Assembly: GCF_913060805.1 (NCBI RefSeq)
Contig: NZ_CAJXTC010000047.1
Span: 1 to 35,674, forward strand
Reading direction: 5' to 3'
Source of the DNA: an uncultured Draconibacterium sp.
GTDB lineage: Bacteria; Bacteroidota; Bacteroidia; Bacteroidales; Prolixibacteraceae
DNA: 35,674 bases
The notes beneath the pieces are model-generated. The model saw only the letters and a program-made list of their open reading frames with translations, was not told the DNA's origin and ran no database searches. The translations under genes and the position numbers were made by a program. Positions 1 to 7,526 of this stretch are shown piece by piece; position 1 is the stretch's first letter; each line of letters starts with the position of its first letter.

Positions 1-780
1 ATTCCGATCGACAAATACATGGTTGGGAACTGGGAATTGGATGAACAAAAGGATGTTACTCTTAAATTCTCTTACAAGCACGATGAAAACGATTTGATTT
101 TCTCAGAGAGATGGACGGATATATCAGACCGTTTAAGCGATTTGAAGGAGCCAGTATACAACTGGTCTGAATTGCCAAATGTAGAAGATCCTCAGCTGGG
201 GGATATCCGCTACCTTACAAGCCTGGATGTATATGCTGAATATAAACTAATGAATATATCAGAACCGGATCCAGTTGGCGGGAGTGAAGTATTAACCGAT
301 GCGCTTGGATGGCAACATTTCTCAATCGGATTTCAACCGGGTTTTTACAATCCGGATAAAACCGAAGAAGAAGAAATAAAAACTTGTTTCAGTACTATAA
401 TCTGCGATCCTTACCCCATGGTTTTTCAACCTGGTAATTTGGAAGGTATCAGGTTTGCGTTCCAGAAGTTTGAACCACGTCTCTTATTTTACAGAGGTAA
501 CAATATTGCATTAAATTCTACCTCCAACCTTTCTCTCTCGTGGGATAAGGAAGAAGTAGGGCTCTTTGCAAAAAGGTGGGCAAAATGGAATCGATTCTGG
601 AGCAAAAGACAACCGGTTACAAGACAGGCTCAATTACCTCTTAATCTTATAACACACATAAAGGAGAACATCACAAGTAAACTATCTAGCAAAGAAGGAG
701 AATTTATAATTGAAGAAATGGAGACTGAATTCACCCTGAATAGTGTTGGCCCAACTCTTATTAGAGGCTATAAAATATAA
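1..780 (+). CDS. Unrecognised protein, 5' end cut by window edge
   Basis: The reading frame is open from base 1; the first ATG is at 19, but the codons before it are also open, so the true start may lie outside the window. From the ATG it encodes 253 residues. I recognise no family. The visible part is acidic and aromatic-rich, with no signal peptide, membrane segment or catalytic motif that I can name. It converges with the SIR2-like gene across 460 bp of A+T-rich DNA. Both lie on the 3' side of tRNA-Arg, so it may belong to the same accessory segment (inference). The assignment as coding rests on ORF length alone. Confidence 0.6.
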   Translation: MPIDKYMVGNWELDEQKDVTLKFSYKHDENDLIFSERWTDISDRLSDLKEPVYNWSELPNVEDPQLGDIRYLTSLDVYAEYKLMNISEPDPVGGSEVLTDALGWQHFSIGFQPGFYNPDKTEEEEIKTCFSTIICDPYPMVFQPGNLEGIRFAFQKFEPRLLFYRGNNIALNSTSNLSLSWDKEEVGLFAKRWAKWNRFWSKRQPVTRQAQLPLNLITHIKENITSKLSSKEGEFIIEEMETEFTLNSVGPTLIRGYKI

Positions 781-1242
781 CAAGATCGATACTGTAATCC
801 CCTAATACTCCCCCATTACGGTTTTTTCATAGACTAACCTGCATAACCTCATATGCCGGAAGACATTCGTTTTTTATATCCCCACAACTTAGTCTGCAAC
901 GTATACAGAAGACTGATTCACCTATACAAATACCGTATTTAATTACAGAATAAATATTAGCAAGATTGAACAGTCTCTCAGCATATAATGCAAAATCAAG
1001 TAATCGTAATTACGAAACTGTTTTAGGGCGGCGCGGGGTATTTAAAAAGAGAATGTCAGAAGCACTCACCTCTTTTGCAGCTAAAAGACTGATTTTCAAA
1101 CACAACACTTTTTTGCCATGTCAGTGGATCTTTTTATTTAAAAACATTATAAATAGCACGGTAACTTAACAGAGATTTAAGCGCAAAAAAAGCCTAATAT
1201 TAAAGGTTTGAAGGACATGATTTCATGGTACTTTTTAATCGA
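781..1242. other. A+T-rich intergenic gap, nothing clear
   Basis: This gap lies between two convergent genes. A TTG-initiated frame at 966-1169 (67 residues) exists but has no recognisable features, and I do not call it. I see no convincing hairpin terminator, RNA gene or repeat. Confidence 0.5.
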
Positions 1243-2223
1243 TTAGTCTACAAATAACTCTTCGAAAGGAAAATGCTTTCTCAGAAATTCTAAATTAGCA
1301 TCTGTCTCAGATCCAACCTCTACCAAGTCATGTATATGCTCATCCACCTCTCTTTGAAAATTAACATTGTAAGTAATATGTAGGTGCTTTATCAATTTTG
1401 AATAAAGCTCAACCTCCTTCAATCCATATGCAGATGAAAATATCTTTGGCATTTTTCTTTTTGGGAAAAACCTTATCCTGGGGAATCCGATTCTTTTTAC
1501 ATTGTCCGGGTGAAATCCAAAACCAAGAAAAACAATATTATCGCACCTTCTCACTTCAGATTGGAATTGTTCAAACATCGTCATCTCATCGACTTCAAAA
1601 ATAATTTTGATATTATCCGCAGCATTTCTCAATTCACCGGCTGTAACAATTGAGCTTTTATGACCAAAATTCATATTTCCAAGCGTACCGTGTAAATGGT
1701 TTATCGGAATTTTAGCTAGATAATTATTTAAATCTAACCCTTCATATCCATACAAATTGGCTGCAGATGTTCTAAGAAAATACTCAAGAGAACGATCGTA
1801 ATTAAAAGTATAAAAAGAAAAACTATACAAGTCTTCTTTGTGCGAGTTAATCTGGTTCCAAAAAAACTGATACCAATCTCCTTTCATTTTTTTACCCTTT
1901 AGTGCTCTATGTTCAGCCTCTAATAAATGCCAAACTATAGCCATTTTCCCAATATCTATAAACTCTCTTCTATAGTTCAAAAAAGCATCGATAGAATAGG
2001 TCTGAGAAGCGTTTAGCGTCTCTCTAAAATTTATTAAATCAGTTAAAGAAAACTCATTTATCAATAAATCTGCGAGCGGCTTTTTGGTAAAATGTTCCTC
2101 TCCCCCTCGATAAAAAGAAGGACTAATAGATTCTATAATTTGTGCTACTAACTGGGATCCGGAAGGGAACCCGTAAGGAATACTCGCACCGGCGCCAAGT
2201 ACAAAAACTGTTTTGGTAGGCAT
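1243..2223 (-). CDS. SIR2-like domain protein, predicted NAD-binding/NADase
   Basis: A 326-residue protein with a SIR2_2-type Rossmann core. It starts with a beta strand and nucleotide-binding loop (VFVLGAGAS, residues 6-14, followed by YGFPSG). It keeps the two residues expected of active SIR2-like NADases: Asn141 in TFNYD and His178 in HLHGT. A later FLGFGF strand fits the second half of the fold. In this family, proteins of this type act in anti-phage systems by depleting NAD+ (established for relatives such as ThsA and DSR proteins); that role here is inference. No partner such as an STING, Argonaute, HerA or TIR gene is visible. There is no signal peptide, so it is cytoplasmic. The gene is more A+T-rich than pheS and sits beside a tRNA gene, which fits accessory DNA. 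Confidence 0.8.
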   Translation of the reverse strand: MPTKTVFVLGAGASIPYGFPSGSQLVAQIIESISPSFYRGGEEHFTKKPLADLLINEFSLTDLINFRETLNASQTYSIDAFLNYRREFIDIGKMAIVWHLLEAEHRALKGKKMKGDWYQFFWNQINSHKEDLYSFSFYTFNYDRSLEYFLRTSAANLYGYEGLDLNNYLAKIPINHLHGTLGNMNFGHKSSIVTAGELRNAADNIKIIFEVDEMTMFEQFQSEVRRCDNIVFLGFGFHPDNVKRIGFPRIRFFPKRKMPKIFSSAYGLKEVELYSKLIKHLHITYNVNFQREVDEHIHDLVEVGSETDANLEFLRKHFPFEELFVD

Positions 2224-2369
2224 AATAATGATTTTTATTGATAAATATAGCGTAAAATCTCTTTTGTACTAATCAGGTAGAACAATGGCAATCTTATATA
2301 AAAACAGAAAGAGCTACCAAAACAGCCAATAAAAAAGAGCTAATAAATTGATTATCAGCTCTTTAATAG

Positions 2370-2441
2370 TAGTCCCGACGGGAATCGAACCCATATCTAC
2401 AGTTTAGGAAACTGCTATTCTATCCGTTGAACTACGGGACC
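2370..2441 (-). tRNA. tRNA-Arg (anticodon CCT)
   Basis: Read on the minus strand this 72-nt segment folds as a cloverleaf. The 7-bp acceptor stem is GGTCCCG/CGGGACT (first pair G-U), and the discriminator base is A. The anticodon stem is GCAGT/ACTGT around the loop TTCCTAA, giving anticodon CCT, which reads AGG. The T arm is ATGGG-TTCGATT-CCCGT. No CCA is encoded directly after it. Its 3' end points toward the SIR2-like gene, the side on which integrating elements usually insert. Confidence 0.95.
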
Positions 2442-2453
2442 GTAAATGTGGCG

Positions 2454-2485
2454 CAAAAGTAGTTAAAAACCTGAATCCCGACAAA
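2454..2485 (-). promoter_or_regulatory. Bacteroidota-type promoter for tRNA-Arg
   Basis: On the minus strand TTTG (2482-2485) is followed by 20 nt and TACTTTTG (2454-2461), a match to the Bacteroidota consensus TTTG-N19-21-TAnnTTTG. Transcription would start a few bases before the tRNA 5' end at 2441. Confidence 0.75.
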
Positions 2486-2535
2486 TCAGTCTAAAATATT
2501 GTTGCTCTGTTCTTATTCACTATAATCTGAATCAT

Positions 2536-2543
2536 TATCTTTG
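2536..2543 (+). promoter_or_regulatory. Probable -7 element upstream of pheS
   Basis: TATCTTTG matches the Bacteroidota -7 consensus TAnnTTTG and lies 24 bp before the pheS ATG. No good TTTG element is seen at the usual distance upstream, so only the -7 box is called. Confidence 0.5.
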
Positions 2544-2566
2544 CACCTCAGTTTAAACGAACAAGG

Positions 2567-3586
2567 ATGTTAGACAAGATCAAAGCGTTACAGGAAGAAA
2601 TCGACACTATTGTAGCTTCAAGCAAGGAAGAGGTAGAGGAGCTACGTATAAAATATATCAGCAAAAAGGGATTGATCGGCCAATTATTCAACGACTTCAA
2701 AACTGTTCCTGCCGAACAGAAAAAGGAGGTTGGACAGGCCATTAATACGCTTAAAACTTTCGCTTTAGAAAAAATTAACACACTAAAAGAAGGTTTTGAG
2801 AACAATGGTAGCGAGTCTGCCGGACAGGATTTGACCATGCCGGGCGAGCCCATGAAACTGGGAACCCGCCACCCACTGTCGCTGGTTAAAAACGAGATTA
2901 TCGGAATTTTTGCCCGTCTTGGATTTACCGTTGCCGAAGGCCCTGAAATTGAAGACGACTGGCATGTGTTTTCAGCTTTGAACTTTCCACCGGAGCACCC
3001 TGCCCGCGATATGCAGGATACTTTCTTTATTGAAAAAGATCCGGATGTGCTGTTGCGTACCCACACTTCAAGTGTACAGATTCGTGTTATGGAGCGCACC
3101 CAGCCGCCTATCCGTGCTATTTTCCCGGGACGTGTTTTCCGTAACGAAGCAATTTCTGCACGTTCGCACTGCATATTCCACCAAATTGAAGGATTGTATG
3201 TTGACGAGAATGTTTCGTTTGCCGACCTGAAACAAACATTGTTGCAGTTTGCCAAAGAGCTGTTTGGCGAAGACACTAAAATCCGTCTGCGCCCGTCGTA
3301 CTTTCCATTTACGGAGCCAAGTGCCGAAATGGATGTGAGCTGCTCGATTTGTGGTGGCAAAGGATGTAATGTTTGTAAATACACCGGCTGGCTCGAAATT
3401 CTGGGCTGCGGAATGGTTGATCCAAACGTATTGGAACTTTGTAATATCGATAGCCGAAAATATACAGGATTTGCATTTGGAATGGGTATCGAACGTATTA
3501 CCATGTTGCGTTACGGAATTAAAGACATCCGACATTTCTTCGAAAACGATGTACGATTCTTAAAACAATTCGAGTCGGCAACTTAG
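2567..3586 (+). CDS. pheS: Phenylalanine-tRNA ligase alpha subunit
   Basis: This is the catalytic alpha chain of the alpha2-beta2 class II synthetase that charges tRNA-Phe with phenylalanine using ATP. It has 339 residues, the usual length. Residues 1-90 form the N-terminal coiled-coil arm. The catalytic core then follows: GTRHPLS (99-105), FPPEHPARDMQDTF (120-133), RTHTSS (144-149), motif 2 around FRNEAISARS (181-190) and motif 3 GFAFGMGIER (301-310). A Cys cluster C259-x2-C262-x4-C267-x2-C270, seen in many bacterial PheS, could hold zinc. The beta subunit gene is not adjacent; an unlinked pheT is normal for this phylum. Transcription ends at the hairpin at 3614-3640. Confidence 0.97.
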   Translation: MLDKIKALQEEIDTIVASSKEEVEELRIKYISKKGLIGQLFNDFKTVPAEQKKEVGQAINTLKTFALEKINTLKEGFENNGSESAGQDLTMPGEPMKLGTRHPLSLVKNEIIGIFARLGFTVAEGPEIEDDWHVFSALNFPPEHPARDMQDTFFIEKDPDVLLRTHTSSVQIRVMERTQPPIRAIFPGRVFRNEAISARSHCIFHQIEGLYVDENVSFADLKQTLLQFAKELFGEDTKIRLRPSYFPFTEPSAEMDVSCSICGGKGCNVCKYTGWLEILGCGMVDPNVLELCNIDSRKYTGFAFGMGIERITMLRYGIKDIRHFFENDVRFLKQFESAT

Positions 3587-3613
3587 ACAAAAACAATTCG
3601 AAAAATGATATTG

Positions 3614-3640
3614 AAAGGAGCTCAAAAAGCTCCTTTTTTT
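3614..3640 (+). terminator. Rho-independent terminator after pheS
   Basis: The stem AAAGGAGCT / AGCTCCTTT with a 5-nt loop is followed by a run of T residues. It lies 28 bp after the pheS stop codon. Confidence 0.9.
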
Positions 3641-3749
3641 GGTGCATTACGGCCTTATTCTTGCGATACTTTTAGTAAGAATATTCTGTTCCATTCTGTA
3701 ACTGCCACGTTAACACGAATTTAACAAACAGCCCACCGAAAACCTGCTT

Positions 3750-3782
3750 TTTGGCCTATTTAGTAAAAAAGCCGTAGCTTTG
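3750..3782 (+). promoter_or_regulatory. Bacteroidota-type promoter for the small membrane protein
   Basis: TTTG (3750-3753), 21 nt, then TAGCTTTG (3775-3782) matches the phylum consensus. It predicts a leader of about 80 nt before the ATG at 3872. Confidence 0.7.
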
Positions 3783-3871
3783 CAGCATACTTTTTAGTCT
3801 TTTATTAGACACGGGAAGATAAAATTAGAAACAGCCCAATCCTGTAGAACACAGAAAATAACAATTAAAAT

Positions 3872-4078
3872 ATGTATGATTTTTTGGATGGGCAACTAAA
3901 TAAATACCGAATGGAAACGAAAGCAAATCAGAATCAGATCGTCATTAAGATGAATACTGAGAATGAGAAAAAAATGCTGCCATTAAACTTTATTTTTACA
4001 CTGGCGGCAGGTGCTATTGCCGGAATGGCAATTATTTTCAGTCTCTTCTGGGGATTGGAAAAGTTATTAGGAATGTAA
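3872..4078 (+). CDS. Small single-pass membrane protein, unknown function
   Basis: The frame gives 68 residues from the ATG at 3872. Other possible starts are the ATGs at 3911 and 3951; the sequence does not decide between them. The N-terminal half is polar and charged. Residues about 43-66 are hydrophobic (PLNFIFTLAAGAIAGMAIIF), a single membrane helix with a short C-terminal tail. I cannot name a family. A consensus promoter upstream and a strong terminator just downstream argue that this is a real monocistronic gene. Confidence 0.7.
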   Translation: MYDFLDGQLNKYRMETKANQNQIVIKMNTENEKKMLPLNFIFTLAAGAIAGMAIIFSLFWGLEKLLGM

Positions 4079-4098
4079 CCTACGTATTATAGAACAGA

Positions 4099-4127
4099 AA
4101 AGGCTCGCAATTGCGAGCCTTTTTTTA
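4099..4127 (+). terminator. Rho-independent terminator
   Basis: The perfect 12-bp stem AAAGGCTCGCAA/TTGCGAGCCTTT is followed by a T run. It starts 21 bp after the small membrane protein stop codon. Confidence 0.92.
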
Positions 4128-4187
4128 TTTTCGGCTATCCTCTTAATCCAATCCTGCATACCCATTTATATGATATTCCTGTAGAAA

Positions 4188-4233
4188 ATGCACAATGTAG
4201 AGACGCACGGCCGTGCGTCTCTACATTGTGCAT
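4188..4233. repeat. 46-bp perfect palindrome (REP, RAYT-proximal)
   Basis: The two 23-base halves (4188-4210 and 4211-4233) are exact reverse complements with no loop. The centre is AGACGCACGGCCGTGCGTCT. It ends 5 bp from the stop codon of the RAYT gene, and the same core recurs at 4910-4931 on the other side of that gene. Confidence 0.95.
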
Positions 4234-4238
4234 AACAA

Positions 4239-4856
4239 TCAACGATACATATCATCCATTTCCCAATTTTTAGGATTGGATTTTATGTAATTTTTTATTT
4301 TCCAATATTCTCTTTCATTTCGAATTATCCTATCGTGATAGCTTGCCTGCCACAACTTATTATCTCTGTTATATTTTGGGATATCCAGGTGTTTTAAATC
4401 AATATAATTATCGATCGCGTTTGTTGATCCTGACTTAAATCCGGCAACAAATGATGACAACGATTTTGGTTTTCTTTTGAATTCAATATCAACAGGTTCC
4501 GATTGCCACCGAATATTCTTTTCTAGGGATGCAAGGCCTTGCGTTTGAACATTGGAACCATGCATCTCTTCAGTTTGGTCATAATTGTTTTTTATAATTA
4601 ACAATCCGTGCAAGTGATTGGGCATTATTATAAATTCATCTAAAAATAACTCCTTACGGATTGAAAAAGATTTTAACCATTCTTCTTTTATCAATTTCCC
4701 AAATTCCGATAATATCACTTCTTCATCCTTTACGGTACCTAATATACAATCTCTACCTTGAATTACCAGGGTGACAAAATACATCCCGTCACCTGAATAA
4801 TCATATCCCCGCAAACGATGTGATTCTATTCGAAATGTGTTATTGAATTTATCCAT
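4239..4856 (-). CDS. REP-associated tyrosine transposase (RAYT, Y1_Tnp)
   Basis: A 205-residue single-domain HUH transposase of the REP-associated family, which cuts and rejoins single-stranded palindromic DNA. Visible landmarks are the N-terminal RLRGYDYS and YFVTLVIQGR strands, the metal-binding H81-L-H83 in MPNHLHGLL, KSLSSFVAGFKS (about 131-142), and the C-terminal SYHDRIIRNEREYWKIKNYI block, where Tyr190 is the likely nucleophile. The gene is framed by REP palindromes sharing a 22-bp core, ending 5 bp beyond its stop and starting 53 bp before its start. The linker around residues 100-115 is encoded partly by another REP-like palindrome (4531-4542). Length and motifs are intact, so it may be functional. 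RAYTs are usually single-copy domesticated genes rather than active insertion sequences. Confidence 0.93.
   Translation of the reverse strand: MDKFNNTFRIESHRLRGYDYSGDGMYFVTLVIQGRDCILGTVKDEEVILSEFGKLIKEEWLKSFSIRKELFLDEFIIMPNHLHGLLIIKNNYDQTEEMHGSNVQTQGLASLEKNIRWQSEPVDIEFKRKPKSLSSFVAGFKSGSTNAIDNYIDLKHLDIPKYNRDNKLWQASYHDRIIRNEREYWKIKNYIKSNPKNWEMDDMYR
4527..4547. repeat. REP-like palindrome inside the RAYT coding sequence
   Basis: GCAAGGCCTTGC (4531-4542) is a perfect 12-bp palindrome. With its flanks it resembles the outer REP core AGACGCACGGCCGTGCGTCT: the arms GGATGCA and TGCGTTT match AGACGCA and TGCGTCT at most positions. It is translated in frame in the variable linker between the HLH and KSLSSF motifs. 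Confidence 0.65.
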
Positions 4857-4909
4857 TTTATTCTATCCAACGCCTTCGCTTTTAAAAAGAACAGCCAGCC
4901 GTCTTTGTT

Positions 4910-4931
4910 GAGACGCACGGCCGTGCGTCTC
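4910..4931. repeat. REP palindrome, second flank of RAYT
   Basis: A perfect 22-bp palindrome with the core AGACGCACGGCCGTGCGTCT, the same core as at 4188-4233. It lies between the RAYT start and the aldo/keto reductase stop codon (6 bp away), so it occupies that gene's 3' end. Confidence 0.93.
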
Positions 4932-4937
4932 TCACAG

Positions 4938-5921
4938 TTAATCCAACACCTTTTCAATCGCTTCCAATTCCTCAACCGAAAAACTACGATTCTTAAGCAT
5001 TTCCACATTGTCATCAATTTGTTTTACCGAGCTGGCGCCGATAAGCACCGAGGTAATTCGTTTATCGCGTAAAATCCAGGCCAGTGCCATTTGTGCCAGC
5101 GACTGACCTCGCTCCTGAGCAATAGCATTCAAAGCCACAATTTTATCGTGTGCCGTATCAACATGTTCTTTTTTTAGAAAAACTTCGCGGGTTGCTCTTG
5201 ATCCTTCGGGAATTCCTTTCAAATATTTATTGGTAAGCAAACCCTGGGCAAGTGGCGAAAACGGTATACAACCAATTCCTTCGTCTTCCAAAACATCCAG
5301 AAGGCCGTCTTCCACCCAACGCTCAAACATCGAATAACGTGGCTGATGAATCAAACAAGGCGTTCCCAGTTCTTTCAAAATTTGCGCAGCTTCTTTCGCC
5401 ATGTCGGCCGGATAATTTGAAATACCCACGTACAGCGCTTTTCCCGAACGAACTGCCCGGTCGAGCGCCATCATGGTTTCTTCAAGCGGCGTATCAGGAT
5501 CGGGACGGTGCGAATAAAAAATATCCACATATTCCAGTCCCATTCGTTTTAAACTCTGGTCGAGGCTGGCCAGCACATATTTGCGGCTCCCCCATTCGCC
5601 ATAAGGTCCGGGCCACATCAGGTAACCGGCTTTGCTCGAAATAATCAGCTCATCGCGGTAAGCACTAAAATCCTGCTTCAAAATCTTACCAAAATTTTCT
5701 TCGGCCGATCCCGGAGGCGGGCCATAATTGTTGGCCAAATCAAAATGTGTGATGCCTAAATCAAAAGCCCGGTGCAACATCGCCCGGCCATTTTCAAACA
5801 CATCAATTCCGCCAAAGTTATGCCACAAACCCAGCGAAACAGCAGGCAGTTTCAGCCCCCATTTTCCGCAGCGGTTGTACTGCATTTCATCGTATCTCGA
5901 TTCTTTTGGAACATAGGTCAT
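4938..5921 (-). CDS. Aldo/keto reductase (YghZ / L-glyceraldehyde-3-phosphate reductase type)
   Basis: A 327-residue NADPH-dependent reductase of aldehydes and ketones with a TIM-barrel fold. The catalytic tetrad is intact: Asp61 and Tyr66 in DLANNYG, Lys97 in IISSKAGY and His138 in DIFYSHRPD. The segment MWPGPYGEWGSRKY and the C-terminal LIGASSVKQI phosphate-binding stretch fit the YghZ/KCNAB-like subgroup, whose E. coli member reduces L-glyceraldehyde 3-phosphate and methylglyoxal. The exact substrate here is inference. It is a cytoplasmic single gene, divergent from the Usp gene across 229 bp. A REP palindrome lies directly after the stop. Confidence 0.92.
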   Translation of the reverse strand: MTYVPKESRYDEMQYNRCGKWGLKLPAVSLGLWHNFGGIDVFENGRAMLHRAFDLGITHFDLANNYGPPPGSAEENFGKILKQDFSAYRDELIISSKAGYLMWPGPYGEWGSRKYVLASLDQSLKRMGLEYVDIFYSHRPDPDTPLEETMMALDRAVRSGKALYVGISNYPADMAKEAAQILKELGTPCLIHQPRYSMFERWVEDGLLDVLEDEGIGCIPFSPLAQGLLTNKYLKGIPEGSRATREVFLKKEHVDTAHDKIVALNAIAQERGQSLAQMALAWILRDKRITSVLIGASSVKQIDDNVEMLKNRSFSVEELEAIEKVLD

Positions 5922-6150
5922 ACTATTAAATTTAATTGGTTATTGCTAAAATGCTTTCAGAGTCGTCTGTAAACAAATCCAATTGCATCGCTTAAAGTTA
6001 ATCTTCTTTTGCCATTTCTCTAAATCAATACACAATCATTACATGCAGCCGCCTTTTCGAAAATACGGCCTGTGCAAGATTTCAGTCATTTTCTGAAACT
6101 AATCGGTCTTAAAACCATATAAATAATATAGAAACTAAAATCGAATAGCC

Positions 6151-7254
6151 ATGAGTGAAAAACTAGTTACTATTGTAGTATTACCTCTGGCGCGCGCCCA
6201 TATTTTGAAAATGCGTTTGGAGGAAAAAGGAATTAAATGCGAACTGGAAGATGTGCATTTAATTGAAGGAGCAGCCACCTCAACCGTTCGGGTTAAAATT
6301 CTGGAAAACGACCTGAACGAGGCCTTTAAAGAAGTTGATTTATTGCTTGGATTAAAATCGGGGAAACAGAAAAAAGTGGGTAAACCCGGCCTTATCCTTG
6401 TTCCAATCGACTTTTCCGCCGTATCGGAAAAAGCCGTGGAAATGGCTTTTAACATTGCCGAACACCTGAATGCTAAACTGGTAATTATGCACTCGTACAT
6501 TAGTCCGGTGCGCTTTTCAATTCCCTACGGCGACATTTACCCTTACGACACCACGCTGTTAAAACAAACCGAGGATGCCGAAGAAGAAGCCAACCAGCAG
6601 TTTAAAAATTTCCTAGCACCATTGGTATCAAGTATCGGCGCGGATAACTGGGAGAAAGTAAATCCGGAATATATTGTTAAGCCGGGATACGCCGAAGAGG
6701 ACATTCTGGCCTTTGCCAACGAACAACCTACACGACTGATTGTACTTGGCCGCGGTGGCGATAAAACATGGCCCGGCACAGTGGGCAGCGTTACCGCCGA
6801 CGTAATGTACAACGCACCCGTTCCGGTGTTGGTTATTCCGGAAGAAATGGAAACAAAACCGGTTGATGCCTTTAAAGAGGTGTTGTATGCCACTAATTTC
6901 GATGAAAAGGATTTTACGGCACTCGATAAACTAATGAACATTGTAAAATCCTACGAAGTAAGAGTGGTTTGTGCGCACGTTGGACTTCCCGACGAATATG
7001 GCTGGGACATTGCCCGACTGGAAGGAATGAAAGATATTTTGAACAAGAAATACGAGAAAAAGGAATTTGAGTGCAAACTGATTATGGGGAACGATGTTTT
7101 AGATACACTTGAAAGTACGATTAAAAACGACCCGGTGGATATTCTGGCACTCACCACGCATAAACGAGGAATGATTTCGCGACTTTTCAACCCAAGTTTA
7201 GCGCGTAAAATGGTGTTCCATGCAGAAATTCCGCTGTTGGTATTTCACGCTTAA
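6151..7254 (+). CDS. Tandem universal stress protein with N-terminal DUF2007-like domain
   Basis: This 367-residue protein has three parts. Residues 1-68 resemble the DUF2007 'putative signal transducing protein' fold (VTIVVLPLARAHILKMRLEEKGI, then a domain ending in VDLLLGL). Residues about 79-220 form a first UspA domain, starting ILVPIDFSAVSEKAV and ending with a nucleotide-binding loop G200-x2-G203-x8-G212-S213. Residues about 230-367 form a second UspA domain (EVLYATNFDEKDF ... ILALTTHKRGMISRLF). The first Usp domain looks able to bind ATP, while the second lacks a clear glycine loop. Usp proteins act in stress adaptation; the DUF2007 fusion suggests ligand or signal sensing (inference). 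It is cytoplasmic, and a hairpin lies about 40 bp downstream. Confidence 0.85.
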   Translation: MSEKLVTIVVLPLARAHILKMRLEEKGIKCELEDVHLIEGAATSTVRVKILENDLNEAFKEVDLLLGLKSGKQKKVGKPGLILVPIDFSAVSEKAVEMAFNIAEHLNAKLVIMHSYISPVRFSIPYGDIYPYDTTLLKQTEDAEEEANQQFKNFLAPLVSSIGADNWEKVNPEYIVKPGYAEEDILAFANEQPTRLIVLGRGGDKTWPGTVGSVTADVMYNAPVPVLVIPEEMETKPVDAFKEVLYATNFDEKDFTALDKLMNIVKSYEVRVVCAHVGLPDEYGWDIARLEGMKDILNKKYEKKEFECKLIMGNDVLDTLESTIKNDPVDILALTTHKRGMISRLFNPSLARKMVFHAEIPLLVFHA

Positions 7255-7292
7255 AATGGCATAAAAAATAACGGATCTGTCAATACGCCGTT

Positions 7293-7330
7293 AACGGGAA
7301 CTTACTCATAATAGTTGGTTCCCGTTTTCT
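7293..7330 (+). terminator. Probable terminator after the Usp gene
   Basis: AACGGGAAC (7293-7301) and GTTCCCGTT (7318-7326) form a 9-bp stem with a 16-nt loop and are followed by a short T-rich stretch. Confidence 0.55.
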
Positions 7331-7526
7331 GTTATCACTCAACAAAACCACTATCCATAATGATTTTAAATGCTGACAATTTTCTATCTTTCACACAAAA
7401 TTGTTAAACTCGTTACCAGTTTTATTGTTTAGGTAGCTAAAGAGACTGTCGGATTGTAACAAGAACGAAAGCCTTTTTTATTGCGACTAACAGATAAAAC
7501 CAGAACTCAAAAAAACGTGAACACTA

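Noticed and set aside
966-1169. Small TTG-initiated frame of 67 codons
   Set aside because: It uses a non-ATG start, has no recognisable domain, and lies in an A+T-rich gap with no promoter or terminator evidence.
2548-3504. Minus-strand open frame (318 codons) opposite pheS
   Set aside because: The pheS frame is unmistakable, and the antisense product is Ser-rich with no recognisable fold.
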